Notes: generated from the letters alone by a model not told the origin. 64,000 bases of DNA from an uncultured Saprospiraceae bacterium (GCA_943788055.1 CALSOU010000008.1:1-64000), one strand, 5' to 3'; counted from the stretch's first letter, positions 9,401 to 19,163 are shown. Made by a program: numbers and translations.

Positions 9401-12050
9401 TTGTGATAAAGTTCGTTCCGGGAGATAGCAGGGCTGCTACTTCTGTCATTTCGCCAGAAGACCATAGAACTTCATACGGAGCAACACCACCAAAAGGTTC
9501 AGCTACTGCCCTTCCGTCATTCTCGTTAAAACAACTAATTGCTATAATTCCGTCAAAATCTACGTTTAGGCTATTTGGTTGAAGAATTTCAATCGGATAT
9601 TTCGAAACACATCCGACATTGTCTGTGATATACAAGGTATCTTCCCCAGCAGCAAGACCAGTAAACAAACCATCTAAATTACTTTCACCTCTATACTCGT
9701 AAGTAAAAGGCGGAAACACTCCTGTAATATCAACGTCAAGTAATCCATTTGCTTCTCCAAAACATACGACTGAATCTTGTGCCTCTATGATTAAATCATC
9801 GACATTACAATTTATGGTCGAGCAAACAATTGTTACTGATTCACCTCCACAGATTCCTCCTATTGACCGCACAGTTATGGAATAATCTACTAAAGGAAGT
9901 AGTCCATCAACTGCATACTCTGTAACATCTCCAATATCAATCGCTGGATCGATAACTCCTGGAATAAATATTTCATATGAATCAGCAGTTGGCTCACCGT
10001 CCCAGGTAAAGCTTATGTAATCCTGAGAAATACTATCGCACATCAGATTAGTAACTCCGGGCAAGAGCGTATTTGTAGTTACAGTAAATGAATCCAGGTA
10101 TCCACAACCGTAAGAATCTATAACTTCTAAATAAAATGTCGTATTCTCAGAAACATCGATTGGAACACCTTCGCAATTTGTACAGATGTCGCCATCAATA
10201 TCAGAAGACCAATTGTACGTCAGATTATATATTGGGTTGAAACAAATTGACCAACCTGTAAACCTACCCAATGCACCAGTTTCGTCATCAATAATTAGTA
10301 ATTCGTAAGTTCCGTTACTTTCTCTTTCAGGGCCATATAAATCATTCCAAACTCCTTCTGGAAAAAAGTCGCCTCCATAAGTAGGGTTGGTATTGAAGAT
10401 AGGGCCTGATAATGAAGAGCCGTTTTCTACCTCTGTCAATGCAAAAGGTGTAAAGCAAGTATTAATATAATAATCGACATCTAGTCCATTCAGTGGTTTT
10501 TTACCGTTGTCTGTTGTTAATTCTAAAAACTGACCGGATGGTGTAATTAGAAAGACATCCATATCGGTCAAAAATCTATGCTCAAGTGTATCAATACAGA
10601 CAGACTTTATTACACCATTGGCGAGAAATTCAGGTACCACGCCAGATACATCAATAGGGAATGTATTTGGAACCAATTCATTCATAATCATAGAATTGGT
10701 TGACATTTCAAAGGATGGAGCTGGAGGCAATATGAAGCTTGGAGGTAGCGAGGTATTTAAAAATACTGTTTCGTTCTGACAGATTGTGGTATCATTTGGC
10801 ACGTAAACTACATTTCCTGTCAGAGGAGATTCAACTATCCTAATGGACACCGTATCTCTGTTACAAATATCCCTCTGAATATCAAAGCAAATAAATTCGT
10901 CACCTTCGACGATTCCTTCATCAACTGCAAAGACTTCATATGAAACACTCGTCTCTCCCGCTGGAATAACAATCTGGCTAGGAAGGCCAAAATAATCGAC
11001 ATTCAATGTAGCAGAACCTGGGCAATCTATCAAAACTGCGTCAACAATGATATCCTCTTCTTGAGGATTCGGAAGCGAAAACACAATTATTCCGGAATTA
11101 CAACCCTCTGCAATACTTCCATCAAGACTGACCGTTTCTATTTCAATGTTAAGGGACCCAGTCCCAAATGACTTCGCTTCAAGAAAAACAGCAGAATCGA
11201 AAATCTGATCGGCACCATCAGCAATTGCCAACTTTATCGTGTATTCTTCACAAGGAATTACAATCGCTTGTGCAGTAAAAACATCTAGATATGCCCCATA
11301 AGCAAATTGCACACTCCCTGAGTTATCGTTATAGTATTCTTCAAATGATCCTGGACAATTATTTGCAGGAACAGCACCATGTACGTTTGCGATCGAAACC
11401 GGTAAGTTTGTAAATGTAAGTCCGGAAGGATCTGATAATTCAGGTACTAGAGCAATATTCTCTGCCGCGTAACTTCCACCTAATGGATTTGGCCCTGTAA
11501 TGAAAAATCCAAAAACGTCATTGAATACTGAACAATTGTAATCGGGATACTCCTCACTTGCAAATACATAACGAAATCTCAGAGTATCTGCTGTAGGAAT
11601 AAATGTTATTTCATAAAAAGAAACATCGTTAACAGCCACATCAGTAATATTCTCCAAATCACTATCACCATTTGGACCTCCGGTATCTGTACTAGCAAAA
11701 TCAAGATAAGCACCAACAACGTCTGCAACAAAACCTGAACCCATTACAAGCCCCCGGTCCATATCAATCTCATTAATACCGTCTGTGAAAAAACCTACTG
11801 CATTGGAATCTCCTGTATAATCGATATTTGTAACTTCTACTCCGTCACCAAGAAAAAAGGTTTCCACAAGTGCTTCAGGATCAAGAGCTGCATTGGAAGC
11901 GGTAACGCTAAGTTGTGCGCTAAGGGCATTGAAACTAGTGCAAAACAAAAATATCAAGGTAACAACCAAGCAACTTAACCTACAAATTTTAGCAAAAAAC
12001 ATAAAGATAGTAGTACTCTCAAATACTGTTCTATCGATTTTATCAGTCAT
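6465..12050 (-). CDS. Giant SprB-repeat adhesin with T9SS type B sorting domain
   Basis: A 1,861-residue exported protein, fully open over 5.6 kb. Order: hydrophobic export signal, choice-of-anchor-L-type domain (about 45-300), a proprotein-convertase P-domain-like module (about 460-620, ending GRFTGWSICFNP), a fibronectin-III-like stretch (about 665-750), twelve SprB-type repeats of about 80 residues (about 755-1700; each with SCF..DG, GG..PY.Y.W, L.AG.Y.V.VTD..GC), and a gliding-motility C-terminal domain (VPTGFTPNGDFNNDIL through YVKAELTNG). Such proteins are secreted by T9SS and act in adhesion or gliding. The repeats are diverged, not recent duplicates. The ATG at 12002 would give a more conventional signal peptide than the one at 12050. 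The PorP/SprF gene follows 4 bases downstream. Confidence 0.92.
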   Translation of the reverse strand: MTDKIDRTVFESTTIFMFFAKICRLSCLVVTLIFLFCTSFNALSAQLSVTASNAALDPEALVETFFLGDGVEVTNIDYTGDSNAVGFFTDGINEIDMDRGLVMGSGFVADVVGAYLDFASTDTGGPNGDSDLENITDVAVNDVSFYEITFIPTADTLRFRYVFASEEYPDYNCSVFNDVFGFFITGPNPLGGSYAAENIALVPELSDPSGLTFTNLPVSIANVHGAVPANNCPGSFEEYYNDNSGSVQFAYGAYLDVFTAQAIVIPCEEYTIKLAIADGADQIFDSAVFLEAKSFGTGSLNIEIETVSLDGSIAEGCNSGIIVFSLPNPQEEDIIVDAVLIDCPGSATLNVDYFGLPSQIVIPAGETSVSYEVFAVDEGIVEGDEFICFDIQRDICNRDTVSIRIVESPLTGNVVYVPNDTTICQNETVFLNTSLPPSFILPPAPSFEMSTNSMIMNELVPNTFPIDVSGVVPEFLANGVIKSVCIDTLEHRFLTDMDVFLITPSGQFLELTTDNGKKPLNGLDVDYYINTCFTPFALTEVENGSSLSGPIFNTNPTYGGDFFPEGVWNDLYGPERESNGTYELLIIDDETGALGRFTGWSICFNPIYNLTYNWSSDIDGDICTNCEGVPIDVSENTTFYLEVIDSYGCGYLDSFTVTTNTLLPGVTNLMCDSISQDYISFTWDGEPTADSYEIFIPGVIDPAIDIGDVTEYAVDGLLPLVDYSITVRSIGGICGGESVTIVCSTINCNVDDLIIEAQDSVVCFGEANGLLDVDITGVFPPFTYEYRGESNLDGLFTGLAAGEDTLYITDNVGCVSKYPIEILQPNSLNVDFDGIIAISCFNENDGRAVAEPFGGVAPYEVLWSSGEMTEVAALLSPGTNFITITDANGCELVESIDFDNPPELTADHLSMDASCFGTSTGIGIINPGGGTSPYFYNWGDPLNQLTQQANDLAAGTYIVTVEDINNCSTTEEVIIGEPGQIVTNVTGSSISCFNSLDGEAEVTIQGGNPPFDILWDTGSSDNPVLDLTAGWHYVTVTDNMNCEAIDSVEILAPEAIEVIFDNSDVSCFGLTDGEVSWMVTGGTGAITVTDLNNDVVTSPVSDLPAGIHCFSFEDSEGCVLDSCITLIEPVELVIDYLAVFESCFNTNDASIDITVSMGVEPYTFSWTGPNNFTSNSEDIFDINSGQYFIEITDANGCIKVDSLTLDEPEQIIIGTDVFNIACKGEADGILQITVTGGAEPYTYNWIGPNGFTSDEEDLINVLAGVYTLILIDDIGCTVQKQYEIIEPFQGIQAGISPDDEVCFEAKNGVASVQPFGGTLPYDITWSNDSKFTNINGLSPGWYYVTIVDGSNCFVVDSVEIIERPQIEIETSQSTSLCFESFDGSARVELITVNGVVQDPNDYEYLWNSFPLQTTQEALNLKGGADYLVVVTDQLGCTARQSVIIDTPEEVEAELSVIDSINCAQGDDGSIQINGIGGNSPYSYQWGQKTNFQTGPEASNLRAGTYLVTITDTNGCTGVEEFSIQDPFPISLNYRIFEVLCFGEEDGEVELIANGGTLPYTYNWSTGDSDDVIENLDEGLYYVTVSDANDCEIVDSVEVAQPLSPISIDASVNNITCADGQDGSIIVNASGGSGNYIYSLDNFLYNGSVEQIGLSEGTYTLYVKDANGCIDSIENIDIFSPVALELELGPDIYLSYGENFQFDPLLSNFQNPLSFEWKSPDKDLLSCDDCLNPFYEAIKQASFQLVVTDGRGCLVEDFINIYITNDDAVRVPTGFTPNGDFNNDILTVYGRENVKIIEFKVYDRWGELMYSNEDFLVNDDDLGWNGTFRDQEMPPGVYTWYVKAELTNGFAEVYSGNTTLIR

Positions 12051-12300
12051 ATTTAAAGTCTCGGTTTAAAACAAGCTACAAGATAAACAGTAATATCGGT
12101 CTGAACTAACCTCTCATCAATAATTTGATCCTAAGTAGGACAATTCAGTAACTTAACGACACGAAATTACTAAATATTGACCTTGTGACCAGTCAAGACG
12201 ATGCATTGAGAACAACTTTTTAGGTAAAACCATTTGCTTATCTGCGAAATAATCCAATTCATCTATTTTTATCGCTTTTCATAAACTAATGCATTAGATT

Positions 12301-12308
12301 TAACTTTG
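12301..12308 (+). promoter_or_regulatory. -7 promoter box for sppA
   Basis: TAACTTTG, an exact match to the TAnnTTTG consensus, lies 25 bases before the sppA ATG, so transcription would begin about 20 bases upstream of the start codon. No clear -33 box. Confidence 0.55.
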
Positions 12309-12333
12309 CAATTAAAACACTGGATACATCAAT

Positions 12334-14046
12334 ATGAAAATCTTAAAGTTCACAGCAATTGCGTTCCTAATTCTACTACTTGTAATAGGGCTGGCAGCAC
12401 TTGGTGTTTATTCAGCAGTTGTTTCCAAACAGAAAATTGAAGATCACAGTATACTAGAATTGTCCTTTGCCGCCAACCCAGCCGAGTTGTCTATCGAAAT
12501 GTCTCCAATCCAATCGCTCATTTTGGGCGAAAGCCCACCTCCTACACTAAAGAACACGATCGAGCTGATTGAAGCAGCAGCATACGATCCGCAAATTGAT
12601 GGTATTTCCATAAACGGAAAATCCAATCTACGGCATGTGACATCGATGGAACTTAATCGCGCTTTGGTCAAGTTTAGGGAATCAGGAAAATCAATTTACG
12701 CACATGGTGATTACTACACGCAGAGTGCATATTTACTCGCTTCTATGGCAGACTCGATTTTCATTGACCCTATGGGAGAAATAGATCTTAAGGGCTACTC
12801 AATTATCCTCAGTTACTACAAAGGGTTTCTTGATCGATATGGAATCGAGATGGAAATATATTCAGCAGGAAAATTTAAGAGTTTTGTTGAGAGTTACAAT
12901 AGAACATCTTCAAGTCCGCAAAATAGAATGCAGTATGAAAAATATTTGTATGGTCTACAAGAGGAACTGATTCAAACCATTTCCGATAATAGAGGCATTG
13001 GATCTGAAAGAATTGAGCAAATCATACGAGAAAACCTTGCTTTCGACTCAGATGCATGTTTAAGCCTCAAACTAGCTGATGTAAAATCCTACAAACCTGA
13101 ATATGAGACGTTTTTAAAGGAACATACAGGTCGCGAAAAATCTCCTGTTATTTCACTTTCTAGATATAAAGCATCGAAAGACTTTTTCAAGAAAAAAGAG
13201 AAAGCTAATGCGGCATATATTGTTGTGGAGGGAAGCATCCTAGATAATGAAGGAAATGCTTCCACCAAAAAACTAAGAAGAGCATTCGAAGAGATACGAA
13301 AAAATGATGAAATTGATCTTGTTTTAATGAGAGTAAATTCACCAGGAGGCAGTGGAACTGCGTCGGACAGAATTTGGCATGAAGTAGAGTTGACAAAAGA
13401 TGCTGGCAAGGATGTAATTTGCAGTATTTCATCAGTCGCAGGAAGCGGTGGCTACTACATTATGGCAGGCGCTGATAGAATATATTCGGCTCCAGGTTCT
13501 GTAACGGGCTCAATAGGTGTTTTCATTGCGTTTCCAGTACTCGAGAAGGCACTTTCTGACAATTTAGGTATCGATTTTGATGCGATCAAAACGGGACCAC
13601 ATGCTACGCGATATAGCAGTCTCCAAGAGCTGAGTGAACCTCAAAAGGAGAATCTCAGAAGATCAGCGGATGATTTGTACGAACTATTTGTTAAGAGAGT
13701 TGCTACCGGAAGGGCAATCCAGCAAGACAGTGTATATGATCTAGCACAAGGCCGGATATATAGTGGAACTGATGCAAAAGACATAGGTTTGGTTGACGAA
13801 ACAATCTACTTTGTGGATCTACTTGATAGTTTAGAGGCTCGTTACGACTTGGATCGACTTGTTTTTACTGACTATCCCGAGGTAAAAACTGACTTTTCTG
13901 AATTTGCCAAGATCAATCCACTTCTTAGTTTGAAAAGTATGAGAAGTCAAGCATTGGCACTGAAGAACCAAATAGAAGAACTAGATCATTTACTAGAAAG
14001 ACCAAAAGTCATGTCGAGAATGGAAAATATTGATCTCTTCTACTAG
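12334..14046 (+). CDS. sppA: Signal peptide peptidase SppA, 67-kDa type
   Basis: A 570-residue inner-membrane serine protease with one N-terminal membrane helix (about 5-30) and two tandem ClpP-like halves. The catalytic Lys is K180 in YSAGKFKSF, and the nucleophilic Ser is S371 in SVAGSGGYYIMAGAD. That is the Lys/Ser dyad of the family, about 190 residues apart as in E. coli SppA. It degrades signal peptides left in the membrane after secretion. It is monocistronic, transcribed divergently from the adhesin operon. Confidence 0.94.
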   Translation: MKILKFTAIAFLILLLVIGLAALGVYSAVVSKQKIEDHSILELSFAANPAELSIEMSPIQSLILGESPPPTLKNTIELIEAAAYDPQIDGISINGKSNLRHVTSMELNRALVKFRESGKSIYAHGDYYTQSAYLLASMADSIFIDPMGEIDLKGYSIILSYYKGFLDRYGIEMEIYSAGKFKSFVESYNRTSSSPQNRMQYEKYLYGLQEELIQTISDNRGIGSERIEQIIRENLAFDSDACLSLKLADVKSYKPEYETFLKEHTGREKSPVISLSRYKASKDFFKKKEKANAAYIVVEGSILDNEGNASTKKLRRAFEEIRKNDEIDLVLMRVNSPGGSGTASDRIWHEVELTKDAGKDVICSISSVAGSGGYYIMAGADRIYSAPGSVTGSIGVFIAFPVLEKALSDNLGIDFDAIKTGPHATRYSSLQELSEPQKENLRRSADDLYELFVKRVATGRAIQQDSVYDLAQGRIYSGTDAKDIGLVDETIYFVDLLDSLEARYDLDRLVFTDYPEVKTDFSEFAKINPLLSLKSMRSQALALKNQIEELDHLLERPKVMSRMENIDLFY

Positions 14047-14310
14047 TCCCAGATACAGGTATAAATTGCTCTGTCATCAAAACTTGATGACCAAATAATA
14101 TCCCAAAATTTTCTACGGGTGATTTAGAAAAGACTCTGAATTGCTATCATCTTTACAATGGTTTAAACCAAACACTTGAGAACAAGTGGTTGATAACTAG
14201 AGTGTTCACTCAAATTACGAAGCAGAATAGTTGGACAATTGAAAAACTAATGTAAATTTGTCTCAAGAGCATCGTACTCTTTAAGATAAAGTTTTTCATG
14301 GTGTGTTAAT

Positions 14311-14356
14311 GGGTAGGTAATCAAGTCTTTCTTGATTACTGCCCTTTTTTGTTTTT
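14311..14356 (+). terminator. Rho-independent terminator overlapping the ndh 3' end
   Basis: GTAATCAAG, loop TCTTT, CTTGATTAC, with extra GGG/CCC pairing, followed by a T-rich run (TTTTTTGTTTTT). It would end plus-strand transcription from sppA although it lies 265 bases downstream. The same bases encode the last codons of the converging ndh remnant. Confidence 0.6.
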
Positions 14357-15636
14357 AGGGCGAATAATCAGTCTCAATGATTGATCATAATTTATATAAT
14401 TCCACCACCAATTCAACATCACAACTACTTTATTCTTTACACCAATCAATGCCTACAAATGAACAAGTAACCACATCACCCAGGCAAAAAAGCCCTTAAA
14501 CTTGAAAAATGGTAATTCCACAAGTGCTTTGCTTCGACCTACGGTTGCCATTGTGCCGTAATCTTTGTAGGCAAAAGGTTTCCATTTGGAAGTATCGGAT
14601 CAATCACCTTGTGATTTTCTCAAGTTTCTCGCAAGGTTCTTTGCTTGTTGAATGGCAGGCTGCGTTACTTGCGGATGGCCATACTGCATGTTCTCTGACT
14701 CCATCATAGCAGCATCACCGAGGGCGAAAATAAAATTGTCTTCAGTAAGTTGATTAAACGCGTTTACTCTGAGTCTATTTCCGCGTCCATAGAATTTTTC
14801 TCTTTCAAACCCTTCTGCAATTTCACAAGTAACTCCTACTGTCCAAACCACCTTTCCAGCAACTATCTTTTGCCCGTCGGCAGTGACTACATGATCTTCA
14901 GGAATTTGATCTACCCTTGCATTCAAGAGAACTTTAACATCCATTTTCCTCAAATACTCAACAAACGCATCACCTAAAGAATCATCCATGCCTTGGAGCA
15001 AATTTCCCCCTCCTTGTATCAAATAGATATCTACTTCCTGATGATTTAATTCTCTATAATCCTTTGGTATTATGTACTTTCGCATTTCTGCTAATGCACC
15101 AGCCATCTCAACTCCTGTAGGACCACCACCCACGATGACAATATCGATCAAAGCTTGTCTATCGTCGTAGTTTACAGTTTGAAGCGCTTTTTCAAAATCA
15201 GTAAAAATATGATTTCGAAGATCAAGAAACTCTCCTACAGTTTTTAAACCGAATGCGTGCTTTTCAATTTCTGAATTTCCAAAGAGATTGGTAACTGCTC
15301 CCGTTGCAATGACCAAGGCATCGTAATCTAGATTTCCTTATGATGATACTACCTTCTTTTAACTCGATCAACACTTTCCAAAGTACATACCCGAATAAAA
15401 ACATTGTCTGAATTCTGAAACGTCTTTCTTTACGGAAATTAAATCGCGCTAGGCTCCAAACCTGCCATCGAAACCTGATAAAAAAGCGGTTGAAATTGAT
15501 GATAGTTTTAACGATCTAAGAGGATAACTTGATAAGCTTGATTTCTTAGTTTTCGAGCTAAGGTCAAGCCTCCAAAACCTGCTCCGACAATGATAATTCG
15601 TGGTAAATCCGATTCTGAGATCTTGAGTATTAGGTC
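14336..15636 (-). pseudogene. ndh: Type II NADH:quinone dehydrogenase, heavily damaged
   Basis: The whole enzyme can be traced: FAD site IIIVGAGFGGLTLARKL, then YHQFQPLFYQV, AGLEPSAI, DYDALVIATG, the NAD-binding VIVGGGPTGVEMAGALAEM, FALGDAA, and the membrane-anchoring C-terminus (FKGFFAWVMWLL through YDQSLRLIIRP). Within this conserved frame are five stop codons: TAA at 15508-15510, 15439-15441 and 15430-15432, TGA at 14600-14602, TAG at 14453-14455. There is also at least one frameshift near 15310-15360. No start codon is evident at the 5' end. The longest intact piece is 238 residues (14600-15316). In life the enzyme passes electrons from NADH to quinone without proton pumping. The lesion number makes this a genuine pseudogene, not a base-call problem. 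Confidence 0.93.
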
Positions 15637-15656
15637 AAAGAGTAGTATTTAGGTCT

Positions 15657-16901
15657 CTAAATTCGCTCGGCATTAAGCTTCACAATATGCAAAATAGTTT
15701 CAACTGCTTTCTCCATATCTTGGAGACTTGTCCATTCATGTCTTGAATGAATCGCTTGTTCTGCAGCAAATATATTAGGACAAGGCAAACCTCGATGGCT
15801 CAATACAGCACCATCTGTTCCTCCTCGAATCGCTTTAGGTTTAGCTTCGACTCCTGCCTCTTTCATCGCATCAAGAGCAAGCTCAGAAATAAACGGATAT
15901 TGGTCAATCATATCCTTCATATTTCGATATTGCTTGTTGCGCTCAATCTTAAAGCTTGATCCTGGATAATCTATCAATACCTCTTTTGCGGTATTTTCAA
16001 TTAGCTTTTCTCGGTGCTCTAATGCACTGGTATCAAAGTCCCTAATTATGAACGTTACCACTGTTTTTTCTAGACCTCCTTCAATATGATTTGGATGTAT
16101 AAACCCTTCTTTTCCGGAGGTTGTCTCGGGACTTAAAGTATCCTTTGGAAGGCGATCAATAATTGCCGCTACAATTTTAATACTGTGCTCCATTTTACCT
16201 TTTGCATACCCCGGATGAGCCGACACTCCATGAACTGTCAAGACGATGCTGTCTGCTGAAAAATTCTCGTCAGCATAGTCTCCCAAATCTCCTCCGTCAA
16301 GTGTATATCCAAATTTTGCAGGAATTAAGGAGGTATCAACATGTTGCACTCCGCGACCTATCTCTTCGTCGGTGGTGAATAATACAGAGACTGGACCATG
16401 CTCGATATCTGATACCGTATGCATAAGTTGATACATTGCATCCATGATAATTGCAACGCCGCTCTTGTCATCTGAGCCAAGTAAAGTTTTACCACTTGCA
16501 GTAACAATGTCATGGCCAATTTTATCTAATAGTTGCGGATACTTTGTCGCTGATATCACTTGAGTATTATCGTCTGGAAGTATTATATCTTGACCTTGAT
16601 AATTCCTATGAACAATCGGTTTCACATCCTTACCAGTGACATCTGGAGCTGTGTCAACATGTGAACAAAAGAATACTCCGTCGATATCCTTCTTAGAATT
16701 ACTTGGAATGGTTGCATAAACGTATCCGTGTTCGTCTGTATATGCATTTTCTAAACCCATTTCATGTAACTCTTTTACAAGTAATCTTGACAAATCCTTT
16801 TGCTTCTCAGTTGAAGGTGAACTGTCGCTGAAAGGGTCTGCTTCAGTATCAATTTTAACGTAGCGAAGAAAGCGATCTTCAAGTGTATGTTTTAACTCCA
16901 T
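15657..16901 (-). CDS. pepT: Peptidase T (tripeptide aminopeptidase, M20B)
   Basis: A 414-residue cytosolic di-zinc aminopeptidase of family length. Visible metal and catalytic motifs include CSHVDTAPD (about 79-87), LLGSDDKSG (about 140-148), TTDEEIGRG (about 175-183), LDGGDLGDY (about 200-208) and the late RGGTDGAVLSHRG and AIHSRHEW. It removes the N-terminal residue from tripeptides. The gene is monocistronic and intact, between two broken genes (ndh and the alpha-2-macroglobulin remnant). Confidence 0.95.
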   Translation of the reverse strand: MELKHTLEDRFLRYVKIDTEADPFSDSSPSTEKQKDLSRLLVKELHEMGLENAYTDEHGYVYATIPSNSKKDIDGVFFCSHVDTAPDVTGKDVKPIVHRNYQGQDIILPDDNTQVISATKYPQLLDKIGHDIVTASGKTLLGSDDKSGVAIIMDAMYQLMHTVSDIEHGPVSVLFTTDEEIGRGVQHVDTSLIPAKFGYTLDGGDLGDYADENFSADSIVLTVHGVSAHPGYAKGKMEHSIKIVAAIIDRLPKDTLSPETTSGKEGFIHPNHIEGGLEKTVVTFIIRDFDTSALEHREKLIENTAKEVLIDYPGSSFKIERNKQYRNMKDMIDQYPFISELALDAMKEAGVEAKPKAIRGGTDGAVLSHRGLPCPNIFAAEQAIHSRHEWTSLQDMEKAVETILHIVKLNAERI

Positions 16902-17028
16902 GTTATCTTTTTTATTCTTTAATCACAAATTCCACTTTCACAAACTTACATTCCACGGGTTGAACGTAGATCAGCAAAAATGTGCTCTTTAAGCATTTAC
17001 AAAACTATTCATTTTTTATTCATGTACC

Positions 17029-17709
17029 CTACCTCACCGTTGTTTTGAATCCTTTACTTTCAGCAAATATATTATCGCTGTACATGTGCTCACAGATCAT
17101 TTTTGGAAAATAGAATGATCCAAGGTATGTAGCTTTCGCAACAATCTCAATCGTAACTTCATTTTTGTTTTCAAGACTGAAAAAGCTATTGACTTGATTA
17201 TCTTTAAAATATTGAAATTCGACGCCTTGGGGCATTCGTCTTCCAAATCCCGGAGCTCGATTATTTAGAATTTCCCAGCCATTTGGCAGAACTTGTCGTA
17301 GTACTAATTCATCAAAATTACCAAGTGCATCCGCTGGTTTTCGAATCGTAGTGCACACCTTAATTGTCGTACCTTGTGCAACCGAACTGACATCGACTGC
17401 TTTTCCTTCAACATCGAGGAAAGAAGTTTTGATAGATAAGTTTTTAGATGAAGTTCCTTCTGATCCCAAAAGTTCTTTTCCTACTGTTGTAGCTTGAACA
17501 TATACTGATTCTGTAGATATATTGGTAATCGAAAAACTCTTACTTGCTATGAAATCTGATTGAACAAAAACAGCCCCTGAAGAAGACGTCAAAGTATTGT
17601 TACTATTATTCCAATCGAGCTCAATTTGAACAGATTTATCTTTCTTGTTTTCTTTAAACTTAGCTAATGCTCTGAATACGAAAGCAGCAGTATTTGTCGA
17701 CAGATACTC
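17029..17709 (-). pseudogene. 3' remnant of a bacterial alpha-2-macroglobulin gene
   Basis: The frame is open from 17709 to 17029 (about 226 residues) but starts in mid-domain after a stop. EYLSTNTAAFVFRALAKF matches the alpha-alpha-barrel STQTTA helix of bacterial A2M. ELVLRQVLPNGWEILNNR, VEFQYFKDNQ and FYFPKMICEHMYSDNIFAES match the C-terminal MG10 domain. A full gene would be well over 1,500 residues with a bait region and usually a thioester domain; none of that remains upstream. Bacterial A2M is a periplasmic protease trap often encoded beside pbpC, and pbpC in this window is also damaged. An internal start at 17592 could only give a 187-residue fragment. Confidence 0.82.
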
Positions 17710-17783
17710 TTAGTGTGTTAGTTAGCATAGCGGTGTACTTGTGGTAAGTAACACATATCATAAATGAAATGAAAGAATGATAG

Positions 17784-17878
17784 GTGCTAATTTACCAACA
17801 TTGATAATATTGATATAACGCAATGAAGATAAGTATAATTACCCGCTTTGTCCACAAAATCGAACGTCAAATTAGCAC
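17784..17878. repeat. Short element bounded by a perfect 10-bp inverted repeat
   Basis: GTGCTAATTT at 17784-17793 is exactly inverted as AAATTAGCAC at 17869-17878, enclosing 75 AT-rich bases. It lies in the gap where the upstream part of the alpha-2-macroglobulin gene is missing. It may be a decayed miniature element, a regulatory stem, or chance. Confidence 0.25.
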
Positions 17879-17978
17879 ATAGCAAGTCTGTGAAACCTAA
17901 GAATGAATAGTCTCCTTTGAAAATTTACAATCAATTGCTAATCATAATATTAGAGGAAGATCAGTGAAATAATCGAAG

Positions 17979-19097
17979 CTACGGGATTAATCTAGTTTTG
18001 GGAACAAAATCTATCGTAAGTGAAAAAATATGAGAATAAAGAGCTCCAGTATCTGACGACTGAGTACCTATATTATTGAGAGCGTAGTCGATTTTGAACC
18101 TATTCAACTTTAAGCCCAAACCAACAGATGGCGTAACACTAAGGGATCTTGTTTGAGCGTTGAAATCATTCACAAGACGTTGCATATTGCCAACTCCAGC
18201 TCTTAAATAAACCATTTGATTATATCCGAATTCTCCTCCTATTGCAGGTTCTACTGCAAAACGATCGGTATTAATAATTCCGCTTGCTCTACCATCCGTA
18301 TTTAAGTTGAAATTTGCTTCAACCAAATAACTGAATTTTGAAGTATAATCTTCTCTATCACTATGAAAAGCAAAACCTAGAACTACTCTCGGCAGCGCAA
18401 TTTCGGAACTAGTAACAGGGATACTATTACCAGTTGCTGCAAAAACCTGCTTCTCCTCTTCAGTAAAGTTGAATGACCAACTATTGTATGTTGTTGTTAT
18501 GTCTTTTCCTACTGCACCGAATGAAAATCTTGGTCGTTGGTATTGGATACCTGCGTCTAGGCCAAATCCCCACGCGTTGGCAAATCTTCCAATGGTGCGA
18601 TAAATAACTTTGGCACTACCACCAACTCGCAAGTAATCGCCAAACTTCTGACCATACGAACCAAAAAAGGCATAGTCAGCAGAGGAAAAGTCAGTTACAT
18701 TATCATAATTTACACTGCCATCTGGACCTATCAAATTCAATGTGTAAGGAATATTATCTATTCCCATCCGTACTAGGGAAATTGCAGCATAAGAATTCTT
18801 CTCCTCATTAATCTGTTTTGCAACACCTAGGTAATCATAGTTTGCAACTCCACCAAACCACTCGGCATGCATTGCACTTACTTGAAGTGGAGCATCGACT
18901 ATGCCTGAAAGACCAGCGGGATTCCAAAAAGCTGAAGTTACATCATTTGTCGAAGCAACTTGGGCCTGAAACATTGCGTGCGATCTTGCACCTACCCCAA
19001 TATTCAGAAATTCGTTGACAAATTTTGTTTGCGCAAAGCTACTTACCGAAATAAGTAGTCCGATTATTAATAAAGAAAGCTTGTTCAATGAATTCAT
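17979..19097 (-). CDS. PorV/PorQ-like T9SS outer membrane protein (PorV2 type)
   Basis: The start at 19097 gives a clean signal peptide (MNSLNKLSLLIIGLLISVSSFAQ); the longer frame from 19139 would put 14 odd residues before it. The mature protein opens with NEFLNIGVGARSHAMFQAQVASTNDVTSAFWNPAGL, the FadL-like PorV/PorQ signature, followed by beta-barrel strands to the C-terminus, about 372 residues in all. PorV proteins shuttle T9SS cargo to the attachment complex at the outer membrane. It is transcribed away from ggt and not linked to other T9SS genes here, as usual for PorV2-type paralogues. Confidence 0.85.
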   Translation of the reverse strand: MNSLNKLSLLIIGLLISVSSFAQTKFVNEFLNIGVGARSHAMFQAQVASTNDVTSAFWNPAGLSGIVDAPLQVSAMHAEWFGGVANYDYLGVAKQINEEKNSYAAISLVRMGIDNIPYTLNLIGPDGSVNYDNVTDFSSADYAFFGSYGQKFGDYLRVGGSAKVIYRTIGRFANAWGFGLDAGIQYQRPRFSFGAVGKDITTTYNSWSFNFTEEEKQVFAATGNSIPVTSSEIALPRVVLGFAFHSDREDYTSKFSYLVEANFNLNTDGRASGIINTDRFAVEPAIGGEFGYNQMVYLRAGVGNMQRLVNDFNAQTRSLSVTPSVGLGLKLNRFKIDYALNNIGTQSSDTGALYSHIFSLTIDFVPKTRLIP

Positions 19098-19163
19098 TTC
19101 AAATATTAGTATTTTGCCAACCAAGCGAATTTTCGACATGAATCAACACATTTCTTCGCTCTG

